Virus record (IMG/VR): IMGVR_UViG_3300024999_000072
Span: 1-64,000 of that record
DNA length: 64,000 nt
DNA from: a virus
Strand: one strand, 5' to 3'
In this document: piece after piece, positions 1 through 8,956 of the stretch
How the letters are laid out: every line of letters begins with the position of its first letter
How positions within the stretch are numbered: position 1 is the first letter of the stretch
Notes under the pieces: model-generated
The model's database searches: none
Told to the model about the DNA's origin: nothing
Seen by the model: the letters and a program-made list of their open reading frames with translations, nothing else
Program-made: the position numbers and the translations under genes

Positions 1-54
1 CCACATTTGCATACATACCAAGAATTTTGAAAACCTCAGGAGGTATTCCGTTTC

Positions 55-381
55 ATGCCGAAAAGCCAAGAGTACCAAAAAGAACTGGCGAAATTGACCG
101 AGGTATTCAAGGATGTCGAAGAATCCCGAAGGAAACTCGTCGAGGGGCTTATCGAGGATGCTGCATTCCTGAAGGCTGAAAACTTCATCCTGAAACAACA
201 GATTTCCGAGACCGGTATGGTCAAGATCCATCCTCAGCATCCAGGGATCCAGAAGCCGATCGAGACGGCTAAGCAGTATCTCAAGAATATAAACAGCTAT
301 GCCGTGGTCATAAAAACACTGAACGGTGTGCTGATGAAGAATATTATCGAGGAAGATGATGGGCTAGATGAGTTTGAGTAG
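55..381 (+). CDS. Putative phage terminase small subunit (P27-like)
   Basis: This 108-residue protein lies directly upstream of the large terminase, where a DNA-recognition small subunit is expected. The sequence is charged and helical at the N-terminus (residues 5-55, likely coiled coil). The C-terminal segment ends in an acidic tail and resembles the C-terminal part of P27-type small terminases. It is shorter than most family members and no helix-turn-helix is obvious, so the call rests largely on position. The ATG follows an AGGAGG ribosome binding site at good spacing. A non-terminase scaffold-like protein is possible. Confidence 0.55.
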   Translation: MPKSQEYQKELAKLTEVFKDVEESRRKLVEGLIEDAAFLKAENFILKQQISETGMVKIHPQHPGIQKPIETAKQYLKNINSYAVVIKTLNGVLMKNIIEEDDGLDEFE

Positions 382-396
382 AGAGGAGAGTATAAA

Positions 397-558
397 TTGA
401 ATTACAAAGAAGTTTTAGAAAAACAAATAGAGCGACTTGAAGAAGCTCAGGAGGACATAAGACCAAGTAATCCGGACGGACAGGTTGCCTTATCTAAACA
501 AATACAATCGTTAATTGAGTTATTAATCGATAAAGCGTTAGTCTTAAAAAGTAGTTAA
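397..558 (+). CDS. Small acidic helical protein, unknown function
   Basis: A 53-residue protein starting at TTG behind a GAGGAGAG ribosome binding site, ending 2 bases before the large terminase. It begins MNYKEVLEKQIERLEEAQ and is predicted to be two amphipathic helices. Its N-terminus and overall pattern resemble the early protein at 45770-46060 (MNYKVVIEEQIVELQDRQ), so the two look like paralogues at opposite ends of the genome. No function can be assigned. Confidence 0.6.
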   Translation: MNYKEVLEKQIERLEEAQEDIRPSNPDGQVALSKQIQSLIELLIDKALVLKSS

Positions 559-560
559 GT

Positions 561-2300
561 ATGTTCAATGCACTCAGCGACACCGTAAATGGCACCCACT
601 CGTCTCTCCTAGAATACATTGGCAAATGCAAAAGCGGGGAAATAGTAATCGGCCACGAGCTAATGCAGATGCTGGATATACTGCTCAGTCACTTCGAAGA
701 TCCGGGTATCAAAGTGGAATTCGAGGACGCACACAAGCGGATCAAGTTCATCGAAACGAAATGCAAGCACTTCGAGGCCCCTTTTGCAGGGAAACCTTTC
801 ATACTTATGCTCTTCCAAAAGGCATTTATTGAGGCGATATACGCCTTTAAAATTTTCGATGAAGAGATAGGTAGATTCATCCGCCTATACCAAGATGTAT
901 TATTCCTTGTGGCCAGAAAAAATGGGAAAACACCGCTAATCTCAGCACTTTGTCTTGCTGAGTTTTTTTGTGGGGAAATGGGTACGAGAATATTATGCTC
1001 AAGCAATGATTATGAGCAAGCAGATTTGATGTTCCAGGCAATTAATTCGATGAGAGAAGAAAGCAAATCTCTCTCGAATGTTACCAGGAGTAATGTTAAA
1101 GGGATCTTCTTTGGAAATCCAAAAAAACCAAAGAAAACAGGTAAGTTCAGCTACAAAAACAAGGGGCAGATTAAAAAGATATCTGCTAAGACAGGAGCTA
1201 AAGAGGGTAAAAATATTAAAGTAGGTGCTGTCGATGAGGTCCATGAGTTAAAAGATAATACATCGACAATGCCAATTAGGCAAGCGGTATCCACCCAAGA
1301 TGATCCGCTGTATTACGAGCTTACAACGGAAGGCGTTGTTAACGATGGGTATCTTGACGAACGACTAAAGGAAGCCCGTCAAGTCCTTGCTGGTGAACTC
1401 GAAAGACCACGATGGCTGATATGGCTTTACACCCAGGATAGCGAAACAGAAGTTTGGCAGGGAGAAGAGTCTTGGCCAAAGAGTAACCCTGGGGGTGGGG
1501 TGATCAAAAAGTGGAGTTTTCTCCGCAAGATGATTGCTGAAGCTCAGACCAGCAAGAAGATGCGCGTCTTTGTTTTATCAAAAGATTTCAATCTAAAGCA
1601 GAATAACGCGCAAGCGTGGCTTACCCCTGATGACATTAGTAATCTTGAAACATTCGACATCGAAGATTTTAGAAACTGTTTCGCTATTGGAGCGGTAGAC
1701 TTATCCAAGACCGGTGACTTAGCTAGTGCAAGGGCATTGCTAATGAAACCGGGTAGTAGTAAAAAATACATGCTACAGAAATACTTTATTCCGCAGTCGA
1801 AATTGGAAAATATGTCAGAAGAAGATCGCAAAAAATATGAGCAATGGGTAAGGGAAGATCGAGTTGTCATATCAGATGGAAATGAAAATGATTTTAGGCA
1901 TGTTACAGCATGGTTCGTAAAACTCTACAAGGAATATGGAGTGAAATTTTTTAAGATCGGCTATGACAAATGGTCAGCAATTTATTGGGTCAAGGAAATG
2001 GAGGGTTATGGTTTCGATTGTCAGCGCGTGCCTCAAGAATTTGGGAGCATGTCGCAACCAATGACTCTTGTCGAGGCTGATTTAAAAAGCAACCTGATAA
2101 ATTACAACGATGACCCAATAGATAAAATGTGCCTTGAGAACACAGGCATGAATATGAATTCAAAAGCAGAGATCATGCCAATAAAAGTTCAGGGCAAGGA
2201 CGAAAGCAAGATTGACGGAGCAGTGACCATGATAATTGCCTATAAGGTTTACATTGACAACAGAACTGAGTTTCTTGAGCTTGTAAAGAGATCTGCATAA
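561..2300 (+). CDS. Phage terminase large subunit
   Basis: The packaging motor ATPase and nuclease (579 residues, usual length for the HK97-like Terminase_1 group). The ATPase domain shows a Walker A-like VARKNGKTP at residues 117-125 and a Walker B VDEVHEL near 224-230. The RNase H-like nuclease domain has acidic residues in GAVDLSKTGD (D380), IGYDKW (D469) and KIDGAV (D552). It docks on the portal and cuts and pumps concatemeric DNA into proheads. It starts 3 bases after the small helical protein, so the two are probably translated together. Confidence 0.93.
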   Translation: MFNALSDTVNGTHSSLLEYIGKCKSGEIVIGHELMQMLDILLSHFEDPGIKVEFEDAHKRIKFIETKCKHFEAPFAGKPFILMLFQKAFIEAIYAFKIFDEEIGRFIRLYQDVLFLVARKNGKTPLISALCLAEFFCGEMGTRILCSSNDYEQADLMFQAINSMREESKSLSNVTRSNVKGIFFGNPKKPKKTGKFSYKNKGQIKKISAKTGAKEGKNIKVGAVDEVHELKDNTSTMPIRQAVSTQDDPLYYELTTEGVVNDGYLDERLKEARQVLAGELERPRWLIWLYTQDSETEVWQGEESWPKSNPGGGVIKKWSFLRKMIAEAQTSKKMRVFVLSKDFNLKQNNAQAWLTPDDISNLETFDIEDFRNCFAIGAVDLSKTGDLASARALLMKPGSSKKYMLQKYFIPQSKLENMSEEDRKKYEQWVREDRVVISDGNENDFRHVTAWFVKLYKEYGVKFFKIGYDKWSAIYWVKEMEGYGFDCQRVPQEFGSMSQPMTLVEADLKSNLINYNDDPIDKMCLENTGMNMNSKAEIMPIKVQGKDESKIDGAVTMIIAYKVYIDNRTEFLELVKRSA

Positions 2301-2329
2301 ATCAAAAGCCGAACGGTGGTGGTAATTAA

Positions 2330-3586
2330 TTGGGATTCTCAGACTTCGTAAAAGGTATGTTCGCATCAAAGGAAAAAAGAAGACAAATGCAATACGCTAA
2401 ATTCCTTGACGGTAACCTAGCAATCTTCTCGCAGTTTGGCCAAAACATTTACGCCTCAGATGTTGTCCAAAACTGCGTTGATGTGATCGCAACCGAGATA
2501 AGTAAACTCATGCCTCGACACATCCGAACCGACAAAAACGGAATGCAAACAACGGTCAATAGCAGCCTAAATAGGCTGTTTAAATTTGCCCCAAACGAAC
2601 TCATGACAACCAAGGATTTCCTCGAAAAGATAATCTGGCTACTAGAGCTTAACTGCAACGCCTTCATCTACCCCGTCTATGAAACGAAATACGATGAGCA
2701 GGGTAATCCCTATATAATTTACACCGCGTTCTACCCTCTAGATCCGAAGCGAGTCGACTTTCTCCAAGACTCAACCGGAAAGCTATTCGTGGGTCTGCAT
2801 TTCGAAAGCGGTGATAACTTTACACTGGCCTACTCAGATGTGATCCACCTTCGGAAAAAATTCTCCGTTAACTCGATCATGGGTGGCGGAAGAAATGGGC
2901 AACCGGATAACGCAGCGCTGCTCAAGGTGTTGGAGATCAACGACACGGTACTACAAGGCTTAGGTAAGGCGGTTAAAACGAGTCTATCAGTCCGCGGTAT
3001 CCTTAAAATTGCCACCATGCTTGATGATGATAAGCAGAAAGCAGAACGAACAAGATTTGAAAGTGCAATTTCTAGTGGGACAACCGGTATTTTACCCTTG
3101 GACTTAAAGGGCGATTACATCCCTATTGCTGTTGACCCTAAGCTTATCGACAAGGATACGATGGAGTTCATGAAGAGTAAGGTCCTCGATCACTTTGGTG
3201 TATCATTGCCGATCTTAAGTGGGGATTTTAAGGATGAGCAGTACTCTGCATTTTACGAAAAGACGTTGGAGCCTATCCTTATTGGCCTAAGTCAAGCTTT
3301 TTCTAAAACCTTATTTACTGAAAGGGAATTACAGACTGGGAATGAGATCGTTTTTTACCAAAGAGACATGATGTATCTAAGCACGAAGTCGAAGCTAGAA
3401 CTATTAAAGACTGCAGGCGAACAAGGGTTGCTATCAGATAATCAGAAATTACAAATCTTAGGCTATAGTCCAATTGAAGGTGGAGAGCGCATCACACAGT
3501 CTCTGAACTACGTGGATAAGTCGCTCATTAACGAGTATCAAATGAAGAAAGCCGGTGCTCCGCAAGGGGGCACAGGTAATCAGTAG
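2330..3586 (+). CDS. Phage portal protein, HK97 family
   Basis: A 418-residue portal, the dodecameric ring through which DNA enters the head and on which terminase and connectors dock. The N-terminal part (from ASDVVQNCVDVIATEISKLM) and the order terminase, portal, protease, capsid are typical of HK97-type heads. The start is TTG at 2330; the ribosome binding site is weak (GGTGGTGG). The C-terminus is rich in Gly and Gln, as is common in portals. Confidence 0.92.
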   Translation: MGFSDFVKGMFASKEKRRQMQYAKFLDGNLAIFSQFGQNIYASDVVQNCVDVIATEISKLMPRHIRTDKNGMQTTVNSSLNRLFKFAPNELMTTKDFLEKIIWLLELNCNAFIYPVYETKYDEQGNPYIIYTAFYPLDPKRVDFLQDSTGKLFVGLHFESGDNFTLAYSDVIHLRKKFSVNSIMGGGRNGQPDNAALLKVLEINDTVLQGLGKAVKTSLSVRGILKIATMLDDDKQKAERTRFESAISSGTTGILPLDLKGDYIPIAVDPKLIDKDTMEFMKSKVLDHFGVSLPILSGDFKDEQYSAFYEKTLEPILIGLSQAFSKTLFTERELQTGNEIVFYQRDMMYLSTKSKLELLKTAGEQGLLSDNQKLQILGYSPIEGGERITQSLNYVDKSLINEYQMKKAGAPQGGTGNQ

Positions 3587-3641
3587 AGGCATCCGTAGAA
3601 GGGGCGTTTTTTAATTCAAACAAAGGAGGACTAGGGAAAAA

Positions 3642-4301
3642 ATGAGCAAAGAAAAACCAGAACAAAGGGACGACAAACTCAACAGATATTTTGAGGTGCA
3701 GGAATTAAGGGCAGTAGACCCGACACCGGAAGAGCCGGGAGCAATTATCGAAGGATTTGCGATACCTTACGAAGTTGAAACCAACGTAGGGAACTGGTTT
3801 ATTGAAGTTATTAAACGTGGGGCCCTTGACGGTGCGGACTTAAAGGACGTACCTTTCTTTATTCACCATAATGGCAGAGCTATTCCACTGGCAAGGAGCA
3901 GGAACAACAACTTAAACTCAACAATGCAACTCATTGTAGACGATAAGGGCTTAAGTTTCAGAGCCAAGCTAGATATAGAGAACAACGCCGAAGCCAAAGC
4001 TTTGTATTCTGCTACAAAAAGGCAGGACGTAACAGGGATGAGCTTTTCCTTCTCAGTTAAAGAGGAGAATTGGCTCAATCTCGACACCAATCTACCGACA
4101 AGGGAGATTAAAAGGTTTAAAAAGATCTACGAGGTATCAGCGTTATGGTGTCCACAATACGAGGACACTAACATAATGGCCCGTGACGAAGCACTGGATA
4201 GTGTGGATAAAGCGGCATTGGAGAATGCCCGGTCAAAAAAGTTGGATAACTCAAGCGGGCATGAAATGGAACTCCTTAAATTTAAACTTGAAAAATTTTA
4301 A
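3642..4301 (+). CDS. Prohead maturation protease, HK97 family
   Basis: A 219-residue serine protease that removes the scaffold domain of the capsid protein during head maturation. Candidate catalytic residues are His in PFFIHHNGRAIPLAR (H75 or H76) and Ser134 in DVTGMSFSF, the usual spacing for the herpesvirus-assemblin-like fold. The ATG at 3642 follows an AAGGAGG site. It lies between portal and major capsid, as expected. Confidence 0.92.
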   Translation: MSKEKPEQRDDKLNRYFEVQELRAVDPTPEEPGAIIEGFAIPYEVETNVGNWFIEVIKRGALDGADLKDVPFFIHHNGRAIPLARSRNNNLNSTMQLIVDDKGLSFRAKLDIENNAEAKALYSATKRQDVTGMSFSFSVKEENWLNLDTNLPTREIKRFKKIYEVSALWCPQYEDTNIMARDEALDSVDKAALENARSKKLDNSSGHEMELLKFKLEKF

Positions 4302-4326
4302 GAAACGAAAGGGCATGGTGAAATAA

Positions 4327-5664
4327 ATGAACAAGAAACAACTGCTAGCGTTAATCGCAAAGAAGTCAGAGGAGAGAGCCGCCTTAAAGGCAAAGGGATT
4401 AGCAAGTGAAGATATTACTGAAGTAAGAAGCATCAGCTCTATGGTCGAAATGCTAGACGTAAATATTGCCGAGCTCCGCAGTATGGCCGACGCAATGCCT
4501 GACGATACTGCACCTAGCACCGGAGCACCACCCGAAGGCGAATTCAGAGGCGAGCCCAAACCTGGAACAGCTGGCGTGCTGGGTGCACCTGCACCAGGCG
4601 GCGAACAACGCAGCACACCAGTCGGATCTACAAGAATTATCGACACATACGGAGTTGGTGGCGGCCAACCGGAGCAACGCGGGGGTGATGCAGGAGAACT
4701 AGAAGACAAATATGATACCATGGAATACCGAAAAGCTTTCATGAATCACTTTTTACGTGGCACACCTATTGCGCAGGAGTATAGGGATGACGCATTTACC
4801 ACTGTAGCAGATGCCGCGGCAGTTATTCCCACAACCATCATGAACAACGTCATTAAACAGATGAAGGTTCGTGGTCAAATTTATTCTCGTTGCCGTCCAA
4901 CTAATATTCCAGGTGGTGTTCGTTATCCTATTTTGTCCCTAAAACCGATAGCGGTAAGAACTACCGAAGGTACAGTGTCTGCGCGTCAAAAGATTCAGAT
5001 GAACACCTATGTCAGCTTCGACTACCTCGTTTTGGAGTGCAGGGTAGCAACTTCCATGTTGACAACAGCCGTGACACTGCCGATGTTTGAGGATCAAATA
5101 ACGCCGCTTATTGTCGAAGCAATGACTATGACAAATGAATACGAAGTATTTAACGGAAACGGAACAACTGAAATGGTGGGCATTTTGGTCGATACTAGGG
5201 TATTGGCTGGACAAAAGATTACCCTGTCCTCTACGGAGTTTGGTGAATGGGATTCATGGAAAAAGAAAGTTTTTTCAAAAGTTCCCCTGGCATATCGTTC
5301 GTATGAGATTTTTATGGGTGCCGGCACCTTTGAAGGTTACATTGATAGCATGACTGATGCTAACGGTCAGCCGATTGGCCGCACAAACTACGGCATTTCT
5401 GATGGTCCAACATATCGCTTTGGCGGAAAGACTGTCATTGAGGTCGAAGAAGATGTTATTAAGAGCTACGACAATGCAGCCACTGGGGATGTCGTGGCAG
5501 TATTTGTGGACTTGGACGAGTACGCCATAAACAGTAATATGCAAATGGCTATGTATCGCTGGCTTGACCATGAAACCAACCAATGGGTTAATAAGGCTAT
5601 CCTAATCAACGACGGCAAGCTGCTTGACCCGGTCGGGGTTATCATCGTTATAAAAGGAGAGTAA
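4327..5664 (+). CDS. Major capsid protein, HK97 fold, with N-terminal scaffold domain
   Basis: A 445-residue capsid subunit. Residues 1-50 form a charged helical delta (scaffold) domain. Residues 55-120 are rich in Pro, Gly and Glu and probably contain the cleavage region. The HK97-like shell domain follows from about residue 140 (AAVIPTTIMNNVIKQMK onward). The neighbouring protease should remove the first 120-130 residues. A stem-loop with a short T-run follows the stop and may lower expression of downstream genes relative to capsid. Confidence 0.93.
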   Translation: MNKKQLLALIAKKSEERAALKAKGLASEDITEVRSISSMVEMLDVNIAELRSMADAMPDDTAPSTGAPPEGEFRGEPKPGTAGVLGAPAPGGEQRSTPVGSTRIIDTYGVGGGQPEQRGGDAGELEDKYDTMEYRKAFMNHFLRGTPIAQEYRDDAFTTVADAAAVIPTTIMNNVIKQMKVRGQIYSRCRPTNIPGGVRYPILSLKPIAVRTTEGTVSARQKIQMNTYVSFDYLVLECRVATSMLTTAVTLPMFEDQITPLIVEAMTMTNEYEVFNGNGTTEMVGILVDTRVLAGQKITLSSTEFGEWDSWKKKVFSKVPLAYRSYEIFMGAGTFEGYIDSMTDANGQPIGRTNYGISDGPTYRFGGKTVIEVEEDVIKSYDNAATGDVVAVFVDLDEYAINSNMQMAMYRWLDHETNQWVNKAILINDGKLLDPVGVIIVIKGE

Positions 5665-5681
5665 TTCCTAATAGTTATCAT

Positions 5682-5711
5682 GGGAGGGCTTCGGCTCTCC
5701 CGACATTTTTG
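5682..5711 (+). terminator. Stem-loop with T-run after the capsid gene
   Basis: An 8-bp stem GGGAGGGC/GCTCTCCC (one G-T pair) closes a TTCG loop and is followed by ATTTTT. It fits a partial intrinsic terminator or mRNA-stabilising structure between capsid and decoration genes. Confidence 0.6.
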
Positions 5712-5722
5712 GAGGTAATTAG

Positions 5723-7015
5723 ATGAATTCATATAACCACAAGTTTGGACAAAGGATTAAGACTGATGTCGTTGGCGTATCATGCGACCGCGCCTTCCAT
5801 GCACAGTTCCAAGTCGCTGCAACCGACGCAGTCGCCGCAAGCGCAGCTGGCGTTATGGCGACCACTAATCTCGGAGTTGCCACGCAGTTAAAAACGACCG
5901 GCCTCACCGATCCGGCGGTACCTCGGGCATTGAGTATTGTTGGTAACGTCGCTGGCATTACGGGAAATGTGGTTATCACCGGGAAGAACTTTGCTGCCGA
6001 AACTATAACTGAGACTTTTGCCCTAAATGGCACTAATACCATACAAGGCGCAAAGGCCTTCAAAGACATAACAAGCGTTGCGCTCCCTGTCCAAGTCCAT
6101 ACCCCTGTTGCCCAAGTTGAAACAGCCACTGTAGCCGGTACAATCACTGTCGCTGGCAACGCATCCGTAGTGGTAACCGCAGTCGGCATGACCGGAAGCC
6201 CCAAAACTATACTGGTACCCGTTGTCGGAACCCTCCAAGTTGAAACTGCAACCGTGGCCGGAACAATTGATGTAGCGGGCGCCGGTAACGCGACGGTCGT
6301 TGTCACTGCTGCAGGTATGACCGGATCTCCTGTTACCTTAGCTGTGGCAGTAGCTAATAACGATACAGCAGCACAGGTGGCAGGTAAGATAAAAACAGCT
6401 ATGGGCCTTGACGCAGGTATAGCCGCCTGGTTCACCATTGGCGGTGCAGATGCAGTCATCATATTGACCAGGAAAGCTGCAACCGCTAACGATGCAACTA
6501 TGAACGTATCGATTGACAACGGCACATGTACAGGCTTGACTACAGCGGCTACCTCAGATGATACTACCGCGGGTGTAGTAGGTGACGATGCCTCTGCTAT
6601 TGCAGGTAAGATTAGAGTGGCATTGGCTGCCGATGCCGCAGTGATCGCGCTGTTTGCCGTTTCTGGAGCGACGGATAAAATTATTCTGACTGCGCTAACC
6701 CCACTCGCGAATGATGGCACGCTAAATATTGCGCTCGCAGACGGAACAAGCGTAGGTGTAACAACTGCGGCCGCCTCAGCTAACACTACCACAGGAGTCG
6801 CGATTGATGCCGTATCGGTAGGCTGGAATGACAAGCTTGGCCTGCCGTATAAGTTGGCGCATAACACCGTAATACCGGGAATGACGTTTTTAAATAATGT
6901 TAGAGAAGCCACCGAGCCGACTGTAACAGTCAGTGCGACTGCAATCGAGAGTAATACCATCGACCTGAACAGTAGTTTATCTGGTAATGTAGTGGACATT
7001 TATTTGATTGTGTAA
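5723..7015 (+). CDS. Repeat-containing capsid decoration / head fibre-like protein
   Basis: A 430-residue protein rich in Ala, Thr, Val and Gly directly after the capsid gene, where decoration or head-fibre proteins sit. Residues 1-125 resemble capsid-bound decoration domains. The middle holds two kinds of internal duplication: a beta-rich unit starting VETATVAGTI at 132-162 and 173-205, and a longer unit (AAQVAGKIK... and SAIAGKIRV...) at about 213-285 and 288-358. The C-terminus returns to a non-repeated domain. An external, possibly carbohydrate- or cell-binding, beta-sandwich stack is likely. The start is ATG after TGGAGG. Confidence 0.65.
   Translation: MNSYNHKFGQRIKTDVVGVSCDRAFHAQFQVAATDAVAASAAGVMATTNLGVATQLKTTGLTDPAVPRALSIVGNVAGITGNVVITGKNFAAETITETFALNGTNTIQGAKAFKDITSVALPVQVHTPVAQVETATVAGTITVAGNASVVVTAVGMTGSPKTILVPVVGTLQVETATVAGTIDVAGAGNATVVVTAAGMTGSPVTLAVAVANNDTAAQVAGKIKTAMGLDAGIAAWFTIGGADAVIILTRKAATANDATMNVSIDNGTCTGLTTAATSDDTTAGVVGDDASAIAGKIRVALAADAAVIALFAVSGATDKIILTALTPLANDGTLNIALADGTSVGVTTAAASANTTTGVAIDAVSVGWNDKLGLPYKLAHNTVIPGMTFLNNVREATEPTVTVSATAIESNTIDLNSSLSGNVVDIYLIV
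6116..6337 (+). repeat. Imperfect tandem repeat within the decoration gene
   Basis: Two copies of a roughly 95-base unit (6116-6208 and 6239-6337) encode the VETATVAGT...GMTGSP segments. The protein match is much closer than the DNA match, since many third positions differ, so the duplication is old or under protein-level selection. Confidence 0.75.
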
Positions 7016-7028
7016 GGAAGGATAAGTA

Positions 7029-7796
7029 TTGTTTGGTATTTATGTAATTGAAAATACTTTTAATGGAAAGGTATATATTGGGGCTGTTGGAAAAGGGAGA
7101 AGCAAAACGCATAAAGGCAAAAGGAAAACCTTCCACGAAAGACTTAGCGAGCACGTCAAAGGCTTAAATAACAAAAAGCATCATAATCGCTACCTTCAAG
7201 CTTCTTGGAATAAGTATAGACAAGAAGCATTTTTATTTGACATCTTAGAAATAATTGACGATGTTAGCCTTTTGGACACTCGTGAAAAGTTTTGGATTGA
7301 GTATTACAGCAGCGCAGAAAAAGATTACGGATACAATCTAACATTGGGTGGCGAGGGGCAAAGTCCCAATGAAGAGACCATGGCAAAGTTAAGAAAAAAC
7401 AATGCCATGAAGAGACCTGAGATTGCCAACAAGGTACGATTAATGATTACAGGAAGAACAATTTCCAATGAAACTAGGAAAAGGCAATCGGAAGCCAAGG
7501 CGGGTAGATATTTAGGTGAAAATCACCCATTCTACGGGAAGCATCATAGTGATGAAACTAAGGCAAAACTATCTGCGTCACACATGGGCAAACCCTCGCA
7601 TAGAAGGGGTAAGTTAAGTATTACTACGCGCGGAGAAAATAACCCGAACGTAAAATTAACCAAATACCAAGTTCGTGAAATAAGGGCCCTATTAACGGAA
7701 GGTTTTGCACTGACACTAATTGCTAAAACGTTTAACGTTAGTGATACATCTATAGCCAATATCAGAAACGGCAGGACATGGACGCACGTTGTATAA
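7029..7796 (+). CDS. GIY-YIG homing endonuclease with NUMOD and HTH regions
   Basis: A 255-residue free-standing homing endonuclease. The catalytic domain shows GIY at residues 3-5 and YIG at 16-18, with the expected Arg (R38, HERLSEH) and Glu (E86, TREKFWIEYY). NUMOD3-like motifs (GENHPFYGKHHSDETKAKLS) and a C-terminal helix-turn-helix (LIAKTFNVSDTSIANI) provide DNA binding. It starts at TTG and sits between decoration and connector genes, interrupting the morphogenesis operon. It is probably a selfish insertion and is dispensable for virion assembly. Confidence 0.88.
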   Translation: MFGIYVIENTFNGKVYIGAVGKGRSKTHKGKRKTFHERLSEHVKGLNNKKHHNRYLQASWNKYRQEAFLFDILEIIDDVSLLDTREKFWIEYYSSAEKDYGYNLTLGGEGQSPNEETMAKLRKNNAMKRPEIANKVRLMITGRTISNETRKRQSEAKAGRYLGENHPFYGKHHSDETKAKLSASHMGKPSHRRGKLSITTRGENNPNVKLTKYQVREIRALLTEGFALTLIAKTFNVSDTSIANIRNGRTWTHVV

Positions 7797-7885
7797 TGAT
7801 GGATCAGTCGTCGATAGCTTTAAAATCGTATAATTCACCAGATTTTAAAAGTTATAAGTAGTAAATATTTTGGATGGTGATTTAA

Positions 7886-8194
7886 GTGGGCATTCTCACA
7901 TTACAAGAGGCGGCGGATATACTAAAGCTTGAAGTCGTCTCCGACTACCCTCAATTACCTATACTACTTCCTAGTGTAGATGAATACATCAAAGATTCAA
8001 CAGGCAAGGATTGGGGGGTGGATGATCCGATTGATCCAACGGCAAAGATGGCGGCAGTCGTCTTGTTGGTGAATTGGTTTGATAATCCTGGTGCGATCGG
8101 AAGCATTGATGGATTCAGAAAAACGATGATAGATCTTACGGGGAAACTTCAGGCAAAAGCTCTGGTATTGGCCGCAAGTGAAGTGATCATATGA
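7886..8194 (+). CDS. Head-tail connector protein, gp6-like
   Basis: A 102-residue protein starting at GTG and overlapping the next gene by 4 bases. Composition and length (an all-helical, LTLQEAADILKLE start) match the gp6/YqbG-like connectors that form a ring under the portal. Position at the start of the neck genes supports this. Confidence 0.75.
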   Translation: MGILTLQEAADILKLEVVSDYPQLPILLPSVDEYIKDSTGKDWGVDDPIDPTAKMAAVVLLVNWFDNPGAIGSIDGFRKTMIDLTGKLQAKALVLAASEVII

Positions 8195-8541
8195 ATCCTG
8201 GAGAATTACGCAACAGAATTGAGATCCAAAAGTATACTAGAGACGGAGATAACGTAAACGAAGCGGGCGAAGAAATCAAGACATGGCAACTCTACAAGAG
8301 GCCGTGGGCAAAGTTCTGCAATAGCAGCGTAAAAGACCAAGTGAAAGCTGGGAAAGACGCGTCGAGTATCGTTTATAAAATTGTGATATGGTACTCCAAA
8401 AACATTAACATCAATACAACTATGCGTGTAGTTTACAAGGGAAAAATCTACAGCATTGATCACGTTGTAAACTACAAAGAACAAAACATCGAAACCCACC
8501 TATACTGCACTCTCATTGAGGAAGGCGTTTATAATGAGTAG
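8191..8541 (+). CDS. Head closure protein, SPP1 gp16-like
   Basis: A 116-residue protein starting MNPGELRNRIEIQKYTRDGD, a characteristic N-terminus of head-tail joining/closure proteins. A small beta-barrel is expected. It overlaps its upstream neighbour by 4 bases (ATGA) and the next gene by 8 bases, as in a packed morphogenesis operon. Confidence 0.82.
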   Translation: MNPGELRNRIEIQKYTRDGDNVNEAGEEIKTWQLYKRPWAKFCNSSVKDQVKAGKDASSIVYKIVIWYSKNININTTMRVVYKGKIYSIDHVVNYKEQNIETHLYCTLIEEGVYNE

Positions 8542-8956
8542 CAATGGTAGTTTCGAAATCACTGGATTAACAGAATTCGAAAACGACCTTTTGAGGGTTA
8601 TTGGTAAGAAGTTTCCTTCCGAGGCAAAGAAGTTTATCCGCAGACAAGCTAACGATGTTAGAAATTTAGCAAGAAAGTGGACACCTAAGAAATCGGGATA
8701 CACTAGGGGACACTGGAAAGTGTCTGTAAAAGGGAAGAGGACGGTAACCGCTAGTTTTGCTGAGGCGAAGGTAACCAATAATGCCGAGCTATCCCATCTA
8801 CTTGAAAACGGGCACGTGATAAAGAATCAATATGGAGAATATGGATTCCAGCCTGGTTATCACATGCTTGAGTATGCGGTAATACAAAAAGAAGCTGAGT
8901 TTGACAACAAACTCCAAGACTTTATAAGGCATACCTTGGAGGAGATAGCGATATGA
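8534..8956 (+). CDS. HK97 gp10-like neck/tail protein
   Basis: A 140-residue protein of the HK97 gp10 type. It has basic residues in the first half, an RQANDVRNLARKWTPKKSG segment, and the typical HLLENGHVIKNQYGE ending domain. The ATG at 8534 is preferred over an in-frame TTG at 8516 because GAGGAAGG lies 8 bases upstream of it. It overlaps its neighbours by 8 and 4 bases. Confidence 0.8.
   Translation: MSSNGSFEITGLTEFENDLLRVIGKKFPSEAKKFIRRQANDVRNLARKWTPKKSGYTRGHWKVSVKGKRTVTASFAEAKVTNNAELSHLLENGHVIKNQYGEYGFQPGYHMLEYAVIQKEAEFDNKLQDFIRHTLEEIAI

Noticed and set aside
4251-4742. 163-codon minus frame opposite the capsid scaffold region
   Set aside because: Pro/Ser-rich shadow of the Gly/Pro-rich linker in the capsid gene; no ribosome binding site.
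5719-6999. 426-codon open frame on the minus strand opposite the decoration gene
   Set aside because: It mirrors the Ala/Thr/Val-rich repeat gene, has low-complexity composition and no ribosome binding site, and lies inside a plus-strand structural operon.
5723-7015. Diversity-generating retroelement target
   Set aside because: The repeats in the decoration gene are domain duplications. No reverse transcriptase or template repeat was seen anywhere in the window.
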